This document shows positions 24,754 to 39,600 of a stretch of 64,000 bases of DNA, piece after piece; position 1 is the first letter of the stretch; each line of letters begins with the position of its first letter. Under the pieces are notes generated by a model. The model ran no database searches, had not been told where the DNA came from, and saw nothing but the letters and a program-made list of their open reading frames with translations. Origin of the DNA: Paraphaeosphaeria minitans (lineage: Eukaryota > Ascomycota > Dothideomycetes > Pleosporales > Didymosphaeriaceae); assembly GCA_015832175.1 (NCBI GenBank), contig WJXW01000001.1, positions 5,084,001-5,148,000 of the forward strand, written 5' to 3'. A program made the position numbers and the translations under genes.

Positions 24754-26560
24754 TTAAGGTGTAAATATATCCACTAGGCTTAGCTGTAGTAAGTAAGCTA
24801 GTATAAGCTTAGTGTCGCCTTTACCCTTATTATCTCTACTATTCTCGCCTTTCTTACCCTTGCCCTTACCTTTACCTTCCTTACCCTCCTTACCCTCCTC
24901 GCCCTCCTTACCCTCCTTACTCTCCTCTTCGCTATTAGTAGCCTCCTCTATCTTCGTAGGCAGCGTAGGTGCGACTACCTTAATAAGCAGCGTATCTTTA
25001 TTACTAATAGGCTTGCCTACTAACCTATCTACACCTAACTACGCACTTAGCCTCTAGCTTACCTAGTACACCTCTAGATTAACCTTTTTTACTACCTCTA
25101 GCTAGAGGTTCTACTCCCTAACACGCAGCGTCTACTCTACCTACTTATAAATAACGTTGCTAGGGATTAGGCATAAAAAGCCCTAGTTAAGGGTTTAGCA
25201 GCATTATACTACTAAGTAGCTTAGTTTAGGCGCAGCTTCTATGCATTCTACGCTAATATAAGCAGCTTATAGCTAAAAGGCATAACTATTTAAATAAGCG
25301 TAGTAATAGCCTTACTATTATATTACTTAGGTAGTACCCCCTCTACTACTAGCTTAGCTATCTTATTAGCGTAGGCACGCCTATAGAAGGCTATTACCTA
25401 GTAGTACTTAATGTGTATAGCTACTATACAGCACTTATAGTACTTAACTAAATAGTGCGTAGTAGCAAAAGTTTTATCTACTACACTTCTAGGTGCGTAG
25501 GACATAGCCTACGTTACCTATATAGTACCTACTTTACCTACTAGTAATACCCCTAGCTAGCTAGAGATAGGGAAGAGGCTACTATAAAAGCGCTAGACAA
25601 AGAGGAAAGTAGTAGCGTATTACTATATAGTCTTATTACTAAGTAACTATACGTAATTTAGCATGTAAGTAGCAGTTATATAGGGGCTAGTAGCTATAGT
25701 TATTAAGTTATACCTTTTACTCTTATTATTTTCCTTCCTAATGTTTTGCTTAAAGATCTAGGCAATATTAGGCTTATTTTCTAGCGTAATACTATTATAG
25801 GTATTAACTTCTGCCTAGCTAGCGTTTAGGGGAGGGTAAAGTAGACCTAGCTTAACTATCTTCCTGCGCTACTAGTAGGCTGCCTACCTATATTAGTAGT
25901 CCTGTTCTACGCAGTAGTTATTATAGGTTATTACCCTAACGTAGGTAGGCAACGCCTAGGACACAGGGCTCTATATAGAAGAGAGATAGAATAGTAGTTA
26001 GAAGTGAACCTACTTAGTGGGTAGAAAAGTAGAAGCAGAAATAGAGGGCTACTATATACACTTTAAAAAGGGCTCCTAGGCTAAAGAAGGCACTCTACTT
26101 AAGTCTTTAACATTATTATTATTAGTATCCTAACAGTTAGGATCTATAGCAAGTTACTAGGCAGTAGTAATAAGATATTACTACGCGTTATTAGGCAGCG
26201 TATTAGGGGGGAGTATCTAGCAAATTAGACTAATAGTAGATAGGAGTAACAGAGCAATTAGGACTAGCTTATAGTAGCTAGTGTTGTTAGGAAGCAACTA
26301 TCTAGCGCTATAATAAAGAGTTTATAAGCTTTATAAGTATAGTAAAATAGTAAGCTAGCGTGTAAAGAGCTATTTATACACTTTATTAGGGGGGTTATAA
26401 CTAAAGTTATAAAGAACACAACCTTTAGCAGCTAAAAGAAAGCTATAGGGGCCACTATTATAGTAAGTGGTAGTATCCTTAAGGACAGCTATCTAATATA
26501 TGTTTAAGTAGGAAGCAGCAGGTAAGATAGAAAAAGGTAGAATAAAAAGTAGTAGGTAGG
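24754..26560 (-). pseudogene. Hypothetical protein with Lys/Glu/Gly-rich C-terminus, copy B
   Basis: Minus-strand counterpart of 47306-49126. The CT-rich tract at 24836-24940 is the antisense of a Lys/Glu/Gly-rich tail. The plus-strand open frame over the same tract (24812-25057) is an artefact of this composition. It is more heavily interrupted than copy C. Function not recognised. Confidence 0.45.
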
Positions 26561-26599
26561 GAAAATATAGTAACGCGCTAAGCACCTATACTTATACTC

Positions 26600-29544
26600 T
26601 ACTGTACATTTATAACCTACGCGCTAGTGTAATTAACACTTATAACACTACTAAAGTATTTAAACTAATAGTAAACACGTAAACTAAGGTAAATTAACTT
26701 AACGCAAGCTAGTATTAAGTAATAGTAATTTATAATAATTTAGGTAAGGTAGTAGGGTGTAAATCTCTAAAATATAGTACTATAAAGCGCTAATCTATAT
26801 ACTTATATTAGACTAACTATTTAAACCACACACAAATTGTGTCTAGTTTAAATAATTATTTATAAGTAAGTATACTTCCTCTTATATTAAGCGCAGCTAC
26901 CTAGCGTAGCACATAAGAAAAAAAGTATATAAACGCAGAGCTAGGCGTATCTCTAAAATACACTACCACGTTTATTAACTTACAGCTAGCTCCCTACTAA
27001 CCTATATAGCTAAAGCCAGCACAGATAGGACTAACATACACAAACTAATGCAAATTAACACGAATTAATAGGAAGTAGCGTAGATTAGCACTAATTCTAT
27101 AGCGATTACATAGAAGGTAAGGACCTAGATAGGCCGCTTATAACTCACCAGGACTTATAGGCATGCCCCACAGATAGAAAGAATCTAGATAAGCCACTTA
27201 TTCCTTAACTTAATAGCAATTAACGCTAATTACTAAGAAGTAGTGTAAATTACTACTATGTGGACTTATAGATGCAAATGAGCTACTACTTCACTATACT
27301 ATATTATATAAGAAAGAGGGCTTTGTAAGCAAAGGTCCTAGTAACGCGAATTAACGCGAATTAATGTAAATTAACGCCAATTAACGCAAATTAACAGAAA
27401 GTAGCGTAAATTGCCACTATATTAACTTACAAATTATAAGGATCTATACAAAAGTATTAAAACTATTCTATCTAGAGACTATGCTTTAGATTATAGATAA
27501 GGAAGACATAGATAAGCATCTCGCACTTAGGCAAATAGGCTATCTTAACGCGAATTCACGTAAACTAACGCAAAGCAGGGTGCATTAGCACTAAGTTAGT
27601 ACTAACCCTAATATATAGCAAGCACCTAGATAAGCTGCCTGTTCTTTATTAGAGGACTTATAGGCATGCCCTATAGATAGAAAAGATATAGATAAGCCGC
27701 TTATTTCTTAAATTAACGTAAATTAACGCGAATTAATAAAAAGTAGCGTAAATTGGCACTAAGTCTATACTAACCCTAATATATAGTAAGTACCTAAATA
27801 AGCCGCCTATTCTTTATTAGAGGACTTATAGGCATGCCCTATAGATAGTAAAGATCTAGATATACCGCTTATTTCTTATCTAAGGACATTTAGCCATGCC
27901 CTATAGACAGGAAGTCGTTGTCTATAGGATAAGAATGCGGTATAGCTGTAGGGGCTATATTATAATATAATTAATAGAGCAAGTATAAGTAGTAAGACCT
28001 CCTAATTATATAAATTAGAGACATTAACGCCAGTTTATACAAATTAACGCTAATAAAGAGGAAGTAGCGCAAATTACTACTATATTAACTTATAAATAGT
28101 AAGGATGTAAACACACTACTACTTTACTATATAAGATTAGGTAAAAAAGAGGGCTATGTGAGTAAAGGCCTAGATTAACGTAAACTAGCGCTATATATAG
28201 CAAATTAAGAGGGAATAGTTTACGTAGAGCTCTTTAGGGCTAGTAGCTTAAACTTTAGAGCCTATAAAGAACACCTATACACGTGCCTATAAGAACCTTA
28301 ATACTATACCTGCTCTGCCTTACGCACTATTATAGTTAGCCTATAAGTAGAATAGAGTCTTCTATAGCCTTCTATAATAAGTACCCTTAAGAAAGTAAAT
28401 TTATATAATAGATTTAAAGCTTAGCGTGCTTAGTTTTTTTTAGAGGCCAGATCCACTACTCTAGACGTTAAAAAAATAACCACACAGTAAGACGTTACAA
28501 AAGGACAATGCCTATACTTAGAAATCTATAAAAGAGTATAGTTCTATTCCTTACGTACCACTTATTTATTAGTAAGGCAGTAGAAGTAGACTAAATAGAG
28601 TATAATACCCTAAGAGTAGGCGTAAGCATAGGCTATTTTCCGTGTAATTAAAACATCTTATTAAGGTATACACCTCCTACTACTACTACGCTTATCTACA
28701 CTAGAGACGTTATATCCAGTAAGGGTCTAAAGGATACAGAAGTAGGGCAGTTGCCCTATAGAGCTAAATATAAAGTAATCTCTTATTAACTTTAACAGAA
28801 GGCGCTTTACTAGGCTAAATAAGGAGAAATAAATAAATTAACGCAAAGTAATAAAAGACAGCGCGAATTAGCACTAGGTGACAGTAATATATAATAATTT
28901 AGGCGAGGTGGTAAGAGTAATATATAGGAAATATAGTCTAGCAAAGTACTAACATATATACTTATATTAGAATAACCTTTTTACGCTTTAATATTAACTA
29001 GTTTACATAGGTTTTAATTACTAAGCGTGCTTTAGCTAGGACTAGCTAGCCTATATAGATTAAAAAGAAGCGTAGTAGTAGAGTTAAAAAGTAGAGTAAG
29101 AGCTTCTAAGGCTAGTGTGCCTAAACCCTAGATATAGCTATAAGCGCTATGCCTAGGATTTAGTAGACTGCGATGTAAGGGGTAACAGCGCGAATATAGA
29201 TAGTAATTCACAATAATTTAGGCGAGGCTAGGCCTAGTAATATAATAAAAAAACTTAGTGTATAACTATGCCTCTATAGTTAACTAGTGTAGATACTACC
29301 TAAGTTCTTTTATTAATATTCCTTAGCGCTAATACAGGCTAAGTACTCTTATTAATAATAAATAAACAGGAGGTAAAGGTGCGTATTATGTATATAGAAA
29401 CTAGCTCTTTAGCCCACCTTACAATTTATAAAGTGCGCTAATATACCCTCTTATAACATTTATAATATTAGAGATACCTTAAACTAGTCTAGTAAGTATT
29501 ATATTATATCTACACCTTATAGTAGCTATAACAACGCGCCGCGT
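26600..29544 (+). repeat. Spacer copy B (noncoding modules)
   Basis: Colinear with spacers A and C. It contains the same TTAACGCGAA modules, the 165-bp GGCATGCCCTA modules and three ATAATTTAGG motifs (near 26728, 28892 and 29210). No protein-coding frame survives RIP correction, and no RNA gene was recognised. Confidence 0.8.
26815..26857 (+). repeat. Conserved palindrome, spacer copy B
   Basis: Arms AACTATTTAAAC and GTTTAAATAATT with a 19-bp loop. One base has changed from G to A relative to copies A and C, consistent with RIP. Confidence 0.7.
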
Positions 29545-31015
29545 GTAGTATATAGTTAACATTCTTAATAAAGTCCCCTTACGCCCTACCTACCACCTAT
29601 TAACAATCTTACGCCCACTACCTATTATAGAAAAAAAGGGCGTGCAGCTCTTTAGCATCTCCCTACCCTATAGTAATAATAATAAGTTTAACTTCTCTGC
29701 CTTCTCTAGCCCTAAGCTCTAGCCCTAGAGTCCTATAATAAGGGATGTCTCTAAGGAAGCTAAGGAGCCTAGGGTAATATTATAATAGCTAACGCCTATA
29801 GTCTCTAAGGTTAAGGAGCGCTTTCTATACCTATATAGGTCTTACTACACTAGTAAGACTAACGTGCCTAATAACCCTTTAGTAGAAAGCTCTGTGCCTA
29901 TTACGCGCATAGACACTAAAGACTAAAGTAAGGGTAATAATAGGGCTATCTTACCTATCTATACTACTGCCACCACCGCTACCGCTAAGGTAGTAGAAGA
30001 GGAGAAAGAAGGAGAAGGAGAAAAAGAGGTTAAAAAGGAGAAGGGAGGAGAAGAAGAAAAAGAGAAAAAGAACGCTAGTCTATAGACTTATTCCCCTATT
30101 AGAGCAGAAATATATACAGAGCTGTTATTACGTAAGCGTTAGAAGGTAAACATATTAGCCCTAGCTAGTACTCCTACTAAAAGTAATATCTACTATACTT
30201 CTAACTAGTAGTATATACTGCTAGAGTCTTATACACATTACGCCTACGTAGAGCTTATTATTAGCATATAGAGTAAGGATGTAAAGGATATAGAAGATCT
30301 AATAGTGTATAATTATTACGCAGGAAGTACTATTATAAACGCTATTAGACCTTATAGGGTATACTATACAGATCTCTATACAGCGTACTTATAAAAGCTT
30401 AGTTTCTAATATACAAGATATTAGCTAAGTAGTAGAAATTATAGTATTATAGATTAGCGTAAGGCTCTAGTAATAACGCCCTTATGTAAAGCGCAGGGCC
30501 TGTCTAGATACACACCTAGCAGCTATATAGGCAAAGGGGGGCGCCCTAGATCTACGCTAGAGGAGAAAGTGGCAGCGTATAAGCGTAATAAGCGTAAGGT
30601 AAGAAAGGCACATATATAGCGCTAGGCTGTAAAGAAGCAGTAGATAGAGTAGTAGTGTAATATACAACCCTATATAAAGTCTTAACCTAGTATGCGCAGT
30701 AAGTAAACAAACTACTATAATATAGCTATTTTTAAAATTTAAAAGCTAGACGTAATACTATATATTAAAAAGTTACAGTAATAACTACTATACATAGATA
30801 GCGTCTTAAGTATTATATCTACTAGCGTAGGTAGCGTTCTAAGTATTATTATTAACAACAGCTATAGGAGTTGCGGGCAGCCATATACTAAGTAGTTAGT
30901 ACCTAACCTTATTAAGCTTTGTAGGAACGCTATAGTACTATAAGTACACATTATTACAAGCTAGAATTATAAGAGTAATCTTTTATATAGAGGTTAAGTT
31001 TTAGATTACACATAA
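29545..31015 (+). pseudogene. Cys-rich protein with AT-hook and basic region, copy B
   Basis: Same gene as 52110-53591 in copy C. An acidic Glu/Lys-rich low-complexity stretch (about 29990-30075) is followed by a Cys-containing domain, of which several Cys have become Tyr (ESYTHYAYVEL where C has ESCTRCAHAEL), then GKGGRPRSTLEEKVA near 30534. Loss of the Cys pairs would destroy metal binding even without the stops. Start approximate. Confidence 0.5.
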
Positions 31016-31651
31016 GAATAGCACCTCTAAGCTAGGGCAAGTAGACACTAACACAAGTTAATAGGAAGCAGCGTAAACTAACACTAAGTAGTAGCTGTTT
31101 ATAATAGTTTAGTAATAGGTTAGCTTTAGGGGGACCTATTAACAAACGCATCCCTAGTTACCTATAGGAAAGTTATAAGTTGTAAGCTTAGCAAAGTCTA
31201 GGTTAAATTAGAAGATAACTAAGGCGTAATTAGGACCCTACTATTATTAAGGTCGTACTTAGTCTAGAAGGGCAAGGCAATCTATTAATATAGAGCTAAG
31301 GGCGTATCTCTAAGATATAGTATTACGCGCATTAACTTAAAGCCAGCTTACTACCTACTAGTGTAGTAGAGGCTAGTATTAATTATAGGGTTATTAGTGC
31401 ACTAAAACTAACCAAGAACACGCAAATAGATACAAACTAATAGAAAATAGTGTAAATTAACGTTAAGTGGCGCCAAATCGCATACAAAGGAAGACTCTTA
31501 TTTAGACAGGTTAAGGGAAAGTATCCTAGCGGCAAAGGGAATAAAGGTAGAAAGTGCGCTTATAGGCTTATAACTTATACTCGCTCTAGAAAGAGTAGTA
31601 TTAGGATTACTTATAGTTACAGTAGTAATACTGCAAACAGCTACACATATA
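31016..31651 (+). other. Intergenic region, convergent gene ends, copy B
   Basis: It lies between the ends of the + strand AT-hook gene and the minus-strand SNF2 gene. It carries isolated spacer-type modules (AGTTAATAGGAAGCAGCG near 31057 and a related one near 31438), as well as AGGGCGTATCTCTAAGATAT near 31288, which is also seen in the 3-kb spacer. No gene seen. Confidence 0.5.
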
Positions 31652-34600
31652 TTAGAAAAGGTAACTTTTTATTTATAAACTACTTTAGTTATTCTAATTA
31701 GAAATTCTACCTATAGCCTAGCGTATTAACGTTTAACCTATTACAGGTACCTTAGGTATTTTAACCTTAATTTACTTAAACTAGTTCTTCCAACTACTAT
31801 TATATTACCGCTAGATCTCCTCGTCCACGTTATACGTCCTATTCTATAGATCTACACCCTCCTCTATTATATCCCTAAGGTTAGTAGCTATCTATATCTA
31901 CTTTACCTTCTACTTTTTAATATAAAACGCATTATTAATAAGCGTGATTACGTAGCACTTTAATTTAGTTTAGCTATAACAGTAAACCCGTAAAAAGAAC
32001 TAGGCCGTTATTAATAGATTTATATAAGGCTTAAACAGTATTACTATATTTACGCGCTATAGATTTAATCCCACGCTAGCTGTCTATAGCGTTACTACTA
32101 TAATCCACGCCTTATTAATTTTGTTTACATCTATAAACTTACGTAAGTTAGTCTTATAGTTTTTAGCTTTTATACTTATAGTGTAATTAAGGACATTTCC
32201 ATCCCTGTAGGTGTAGCATAGTATAGCAATTAGAATTCTGGCATAGTTAGGCTATACTATTCTAATTACCACCTTTTAGCGCGTCTATTTATCCTCGCGT
32301 AGTGTTTCTTAGATAGGGTCTAGTATCCTCTTTAGCGTTAACTACTTTACGTATAACGTAAACATCTATAACCTTATTACTAAATAACTGTAGGTAGTAG
32401 TATTACGTAGGAATTCTAGATACTAGAGTAGAGCATAATCCTTAGTAAACTCCCTAGTTTTATTGTCTTACTTCTTCCACTTATTAAAAGCCTACACAAC
32501 TAGCGCTACGCTTACTATAGCTAGGGCTATTATATATCTATGTGCCTTATTAGCTAACCCTTTTTTAGGCTTTTAGCTTAGAGGTGCTTCGCGCTTCTAC
32601 CACTCTACTAGGGCTTTATTATACTTACAGTTCATCTCTACCTATAGCTTATTTTCTACGTCTTAGATCTACTTCTCCTCTCTTTTATTAGGTTTTATAT
32701 ATACAGAGCGCCTTACTAGCTCACTAGTTATAGGAATAATAATATAGTTATTAAACTAATACGTGTTTAGCGTCTAGGCTATAATAAATAATAGCGTAGC
32801 TTCTTATACCATATTATTAAAGTTCTTATAGAATACTATCTTACAAAAGGACTTATTAGTTACACTAGATGCGCTAATACTTTTGGTTATATAGCGGCGT
32901 AGGTTGTTAAGGTTATTTATCTTATTACTACCGTAAAGACGCTAAAGCCCTTTAAAGGTATCTATAGTAGTAGCCTAGAACAGCTGTTAGAGCGCAGCAG
33001 CACAGAAAATATAACTATTAACTAGGTTATTCCCCTCTAGCGTACTAGATGCACCCCAGACGATTAGGTAGCGTTAATAGGCGTTCTAGAGGGATGTATA
33101 GGCGTATTCTATTACAGTCTACATTTTAGACCCATTCACAGCTTAGTAGCACTTATTATATAATACGCACTTAACTACTAGGAGATCTACTTTACACACG
33201 TAGGTTATTAGAGTCCCTTAAAACTTCCTATCCATACTACGCTTCTTCCCTATTACAATAAGGCTAAACTTAAACTTATTAAAGACGTTTCTAATATAGT
33301 AAGGAGTTAATAAGATAATAAGATCCAAGGCCCTAGTTAGTATATGTGGGTAAGGGGAAAGGACGTCTAAACTATTTAATATAAATATATTAATCTAGGA
33401 GCTCTACTCTATAGGTAGAACATTCCCCTATTTATTTTTCTACGTTCTGTTACTATTAACAATACCCTAATTAGAACTTATGTCCTTAATGTTAACCCTC
33501 TTACTATATTTAGCAACCTCTATTATAGAGAGAGGTAGGTGGTTCCACAAAGCACCCTAGTTCTTACCCTCTTTAAAGGCAAAGCAAAAACCAGGGTATA
33601 TTTTAAAAAAAGTGCTACCCTTAAGTATCTTCTATATATTATGTTAGAAACTAGTTAGAGCAGCACATAGGGTAATAATAAAAGTACTACTAGACTTAGG
33701 CTCTTAGTTAAGAAAGAGTTTCTTACAATTAGATAGTAAGCACTAGTAGGTAATAAGGTTATAAAAATAGGAGGGGTAATTACTATTAATCACATTCTGT
33801 AGTAAGTGCTTTATTATGTTCCCTTACTTCTATACTACCTAAACCTCTACGTAGTTCGCCTTATAGTACCTAGTTATAATCACCTTAAGCAAGAGCTAGA
33901 TTATTTTACCTACGCCCTACTTATCACCTAGGATACTACTGCCTGTAATTATGCGCTCTATTAGGAAGCCCTCTATAACTAATATAATCTAGTAGGGCTT
34001 AATGTAGATACCATCTTTTAGCCCCTAACGTTAGAATGGGATGCCTTAGGTCTACATTATCGCATTTTAATTTAGCTAAGGGATTACCTTTACTACCTAG
34101 TTTAAGGCTCTGGCACTTATATATACGCATTTAACCCTTATTAACTTATCTGGCTATAGATTAATAGGCTATACATCTTAACCATCCTTAAGCTATAGAT
34201 TATATTCCTCGTTACTATTATTATTATTATTAACGTTGTTGCTTTTATAGTTATTATTACTTTTATTATTATTATTACTTTTATTATTATTGTCGCTTTT
34301 GTTATTATTATTATTATTAATTTTAATAAGCGTCTTCGCAGGACCAATCGTACAAAATAAAGGCAGGACTCTATTGCCCTAGTCCTACTTAGTGGTCTGC
34401 CTATAGACACTAACGTGGCTAGGCTAGGCAATCTAGCTTTTAGTGGCGGATTTATTATCGCTAGTATATACATAAGGAGGGTGTTTATCTTTACTCTTAC
34501 TCTACGTAGCGCTAGTAGTGCTTAGTTTACTAATAGTAGTAGTAAGTAAGAGCGCATCACTATTACTCTAAATAGGCATAGTAGTGCTTAGTTTACTAAT

Positions 34601-36245
34601 AGTAGTAGTAGGTAGGAGTGTATTACTATTACTCTAGACAGGCGCCTAGGACTTTACTCCTCTAACGTTATTATTAGTGTTTCTACGCTTAGGGCTAAGC
34701 TCGCTTATATTATTCTTATTATTACTACTACTAATCCTATAGCGTTTACTATATTAGGATTCGCTTCTATAGCGTCTAGCTAGATGTTTATATTGTTCTA
34801 ATCCACTACTATTAGTATAACTACAACTTAAGGCTAGGCGGGGAGTAGTCGTAATAATAGTAGTGTGTACCCTATTAGATATAATATCCTAGAGTGCAGT
34901 CTATAGGCCTACACGTGTCCTAATCTATATGTGGCCTTTAACATAATCTGGCAGGTACACAATACCTAACTAGGCTAACCTAAAGAGATCTATTACCTTA
35001 TCTAGGAAGTTATTCTACTAAACACGTCTAGAACTATTATATATAGTAGAGGTGTTCACTTCACCAAGTATAGTCTTATCGCCTATTACTAAGTATTCTA
35101 TAAAGTAGAGATTAATATGGTCCAAATACAGTTTAGGTAGGTAAGTGACAAGTCCCTAGCCTTATACTAACATAGATTATTTAAAGGAAGAAGTAAAATG
35201 CTATACATCCTAGTTTTTAATTATATTGTAGACAGTAGTTCCTAATAACTTAGTATTAACATCTAGCATTAGCAATAGCTTAGGCTTACATACTAGCGTA
35301 GGTAATAGCTTAGACTTACGTGCTAGCGCTTTATCCTTTAATTAACGCCTACTATACCTATTTAGTATCGCGTAGAGGGCGCTTACCTTCTATACTTTAT
35401 TAGCAATATTAACATCTAGCTTAGGGATCTTCTTAACAATCTACGCCGCGTATAACTCCTTTAGAATAAAGTAGTTGCCTTTATAATATTAGTTTTCTAG
35501 GTTTACAATTAGCAATATTATTTTTAACTACTTTTTAATGCGGCTAAAGCCTATTAGGTCTAGGCTAAACGCTTCTATGTATTTATTATTACTAAGTAAG
35601 GATATTACTATAGATTTTAACACCTTTAAAAACAACTATAGTAGAGCTATTACAGATCTAGTGTGCGCGCTATCCTACGCCATATAAGAAAGGTTTATTA
35701 GTTATAGGCGTACGCTAGGGGTAAGATAGGTATAGTTATAAGTTTGTATTAATTCGCGAAGACTTATAGGGTGTAGAGTTAAAGTTATAAATTAACATTA
35801 AGTAGCAGTAAACAGAAAGATTACGTATTTATTATTACCTAGGTAAATATAAATAGTAAACTACGTTAGCAACAAGAACGCGTGTAGGCTGTAACTATTA
35901 TAATAAGAAAGTGTAAGGGGACTACCTAGAAGCGTAATAAGAAGTCCAGTTAAAACTAGAAAGACTAGTAGGCGTTATATTATCGCGCAGAGGAGCAGAA
36001 GAGAAGGGGACTACCTAGTCTAGCTAGATAAACTAATGTCCTAGCTATAATCTGTTAGCGTACTATAGACAGTAGATAATATATTCTACTAAGTAGAAAC
36101 TTACCTTATTACTAGACTCACGCGTAAAGCGTTAAGCTATTATTAAGTCTATTACGCGTAGGAGCGTCTTTAATACGCCTTATATATACGCTTACAGCTT
36201 TACCTTATAAACTATAATAAGTAGGGCAAATAGCTAATCGCGTAC
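31652..36245 (-). pseudogene. SNF2-family helicase, copy B
   Basis: The reading on the minus strand matches copy C. The Walker A segment (antisense of about 33899-33950) reads GVGKI instead of GVGKT, because ACG has become ATA, so ATP binding would be lost. The C-terminal helicase half is antisense of about 31812-32280. An Asn-rich microsatellite sits between the N-terminal region and the ATPase. Many stops. The minus-strand open frame 34141-34473 is a shadow in another frame over this microsatellite. Confidence 0.7.
34203..34325 (-). repeat. ATT/AAT trinucleotide microsatellite in SNF2 gene, copy B
   Basis: Runs of TTATTATTATT with interspersed GTCGCTTTT or TTACTTTT. On the minus strand it encodes Asn runs broken by Lys-Ser. 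Its length and interruptions differ from copy C. Confidence 0.85.
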
Positions 36246-36602
36246 CTTCCTATTATAGCTTACTTAGGCTAAACAAAACCTTCGCTATCGCTTACTCCTC
36301 TTACTATAGTTACCTAGATAGTCCCCTACTTCTTCTCTTCTACTCCTAACTTTGCCTAGTATCTAGCCCTCTTAACTCTTGTTCTTTCTACTACTCTTAT
36401 ACTATACTACTGCGTTAAGTTAGGCGCGTTAAGTGGTTACTATTACCCTACTTACTATTACCCTATTAACGCTAACGCGCACCTCTACGTATAAGTACAC
36501 CTTTATAAGCGCCTTTCCTAAACGCTTTCGCCTACGCCTATAAATATTAGAAACTATCTTATAGATACTTACATTAAGGTATAGTTTCTATATATAAGTA
36601 TA
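36246..36602. promoter_or_regulatory. Divergent promoter region of SNF2 and SF1 helicase genes, copy B
   Basis: The two helicase genes are transcribed away from each other, so both promoters should lie here. The sequence includes GTTAGGCGCGTTAAGTGG and a near-repeat TACTATTACCCTA/TACTATTACCCTA (about 36429-36466), also found in copy C. No consensus element is certain. Confidence 0.4.
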
Positions 36603-39600
36603 CCTAGTTTTAGTGCTAACTACTATACCTAGTCTAGCTATTATTATAGACGCTTAGGCAAAGCACTTTACTACCTATAACACTAGCTACCTAAAGCCTA
36701 AGCCTAAGTTCTCTAAAGGCGTCGTAGTCTTTAACATCACGTATAAGGATACTACAAACCTAGGTCCTAGGCATATCTCTATAGGCCATATTTTTGTAAA
36801 AAAGTAGCTATTTACTACGTTAGATAACTAGATTAGTAATAGCTAGGTAACATCTTAGTAGCTTTGCAATAAGTATAAATAACTAGGCCACCTTTAAGCT
36901 AGATGCCCTAGCTAACTCTACTATAAGTGCGGTAACCCTAGCCATCTAGTATTAGGTTACTAACTTTAAAACACCTACTATACCTATAGTAACGTAGGAC
37001 ATAAGCGCAAAGACTATTAGAACGTTTACCCTTACTACCTAATAGAGGGCCATACTATTACTAACTACTACGTAATTAACTATATACCTACACTTACTTA
37101 AGCTAGTTAAACTGTAGCCACCTCTACTAAAAGCGTAGCCCCTGCTAAAAATAAGGCTACACCTATAGGTTTTATAGCTATACCTACTAAAGTATTAGGC
37201 ATCCTTACTAACACTACTATTACGCCTATAGCTAGCGAAGCTTCTACTAACTTAGAACTAGTAGAAGATTATAGTCCACCTCTTAGTTAGTTTAAGGCCC
37301 TAGAATTAGACAAGATAAAAGTTAAGCTATATACTATAACTATAGAGTACTATTTATTATCTATCTAGCTACGCCTATTAGTCTTATATATAAGCAAAAA
37401 CACAGTAAGCGGCTAGTTTACTAAGGAAGCTATCCTCTAGACCTCTACTTTTAACGCTGTTAGCCTAATTAAGACTTATAAGATATTAGTTAATTCGCCT
37501 ATAGAATCTAATTAGCGTAATCTTAACTATCTTAGTGCCTATAGCTATAAAAAGCTAATATAGCTTATCTCTAAAGATAGCGCCACAGCCTATCTACTCT
37601 ATATATCCTAGGAGATTAAGGCAGATACTAGCCTAAATAGATAGCCCTAAAATCTCCTAGTGCTTACGCTATTCTCTAATAGCACCTATAGCCTATACAT
37701 AGCTATAATACACACGCTTTAAGACGCGCTGTAGAAATACTACTATATATAAGTTTACTTCTATACTACAGCTAGCTTATAGTTTAAGGATACTATAAAT
37801 AAGGTTTCTAAATTAATCTAAACGTAGGTAAAAGTTAACACTATAGCTACCTAGTATCTACGCTAGGCTATTAACATCTAGCTAGAAATACAGCTTCTAC
37901 TAAATAAGTAACCTAAGTACTCTATCCCAGCACGTAAATAGTTTAACTGTTATAAGGAATATTTTATAGTGTATTTCTATTTAGCTATTATAAAGTATAA
38001 AGCTATCCCTAACACTGTGTTTATGCCTATAAAGGTGCGCCTAGTTAAAATAGGTAGTAACCTAGACTAGCGCGCCTACTTTACGCTTATTATAATAAAC
38101 AAAAATATAAACCTTTGCGTTAACGCCCTATTTAACATCTAGTTCCTTAGTAACAACGTAAGTAATAGCATAGTATAGAGAGGGCGCGTAGTGCTACTAG
38201 TAGGTATTACTAATAGCCTTAAGCACTCTACCTTCATCCAGCGACCCTATAATAGTAGGTCTAGTTTCTAGTAGGACCCTAAGTTCTCTAAGGACCACGT
38301 TGTTAAGGCTAATAACTTTAATAATATTAACTAGCTGTAGGCTGCGCTAGATAACTACTTAGGTATTAAAGTCTATATTTACGTTAAGCAACCCTAGAAC
38401 TAGATTAAGTAGGAAATTAATACACTACGTATACTATTCTAGTAGTAGAATAAGTATAAACTAAAGCTTAACTTATTACTTAATAATAATATGCTTAATC
38501 TCCCTAATTATAGCTACTTTAAGCAGTATATTTTAGCGTTTAGACTTAATACTGTGTAAGCTGCTATTACTAAAGCTACTAAGCTTACTAGGCTAAAGAA
38601 TAAATAGTAAGATTTCTTCTCTTTCCTTAAGCGCTTACGCGCCAGCGTTAGCCTTATTTAAGGCCCTAGTAGTATAGGTAAATTAAAGTTAATTTTAGCT
38701 ATTATCCTTTACTACTATAAGCTATTCGCGCGTGGCAGTAACACTAGTTAGCTCTAAGTTACATCACCTATTAACGCGCAGTTAAACAACCTATGCCTAT
38801 AAGTATATAACTAGCTAATAGCTTAGTACACTGTGCTTAGTACCTAATCTACTAACACAACTATTTCTTACCCTATTATTATTCGCCAGCACATATAGGA
38901 GATAGAGAAAAAGGTCTAGTAAAAAAATACACTTACTTTACGCTAGGCACATAATATTAACACTAGCCCTAATTATACGCCTAACATTGGCGGTGCCTCT
39001 ACTAGCAAGAATAAAGATAATAATACTATTCTAGAAAACCTATCTATTAAGTACCTCCTACGTACCGCGTTTAACCAGCACAGTAAAAGTCTTAGTAATA
39101 ATTAGCTTAAGTAGGTTAGTATTATAAAAGGATAGTAGATACTGCACCTTATTAGTATACCTATAGAAGGTAGGCAGCTCTACCCTATTACTAACCTAAA
39201 CCCTAGGAAGTACTTACAGTTCTGCGACCTAATAGAGTAGTATATAAGTAGCCACGTTATAATAGTAGAGGACATAAGGTTACTTTAAGCCGCTATAAAC
39301 ACACTAGCAGCTAATCTAGCTTTACTTACACACGCTATTTTTATAACACTATATACGCTATCTAAGTACTACACCTACTCTAAGAGTAAAGTATTTGCTA
39401 CACTTTAGAATAAGGCTAGTAAGACTACTAAGCGCGCTACCCTCTACTTCTTTATCTAGTTATAGCTAGACGCCTTCCACGTCCTATTTAGGGACACGTT
39501 CTAGCCTACTCTAGTAGTAGAACTAGCCAGGCCTATAGAGACCTATTACTTTTATAAGTAGACTAAGATATTACTCTTCTTCTACTTTGTCTTTAGTAGC

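Noticed and set aside
24812..25057. Leu/Pro/Ser-rich + strand open frames here and at 47319-47609
   Set aside because: They arise from the CCT/TAC-type tract that is the antisense of the Lys/Glu/Gly-rich tail of the minus-strand gene.
34141..34473. Ile/Lys/Thr-repeat minus-strand open frames here and at 56726-56923
   Set aside because: The microsatellite is open in every frame; the SNF2 frame is the Asn-rich one, since it continues into helicase motifs on its C-terminal side.
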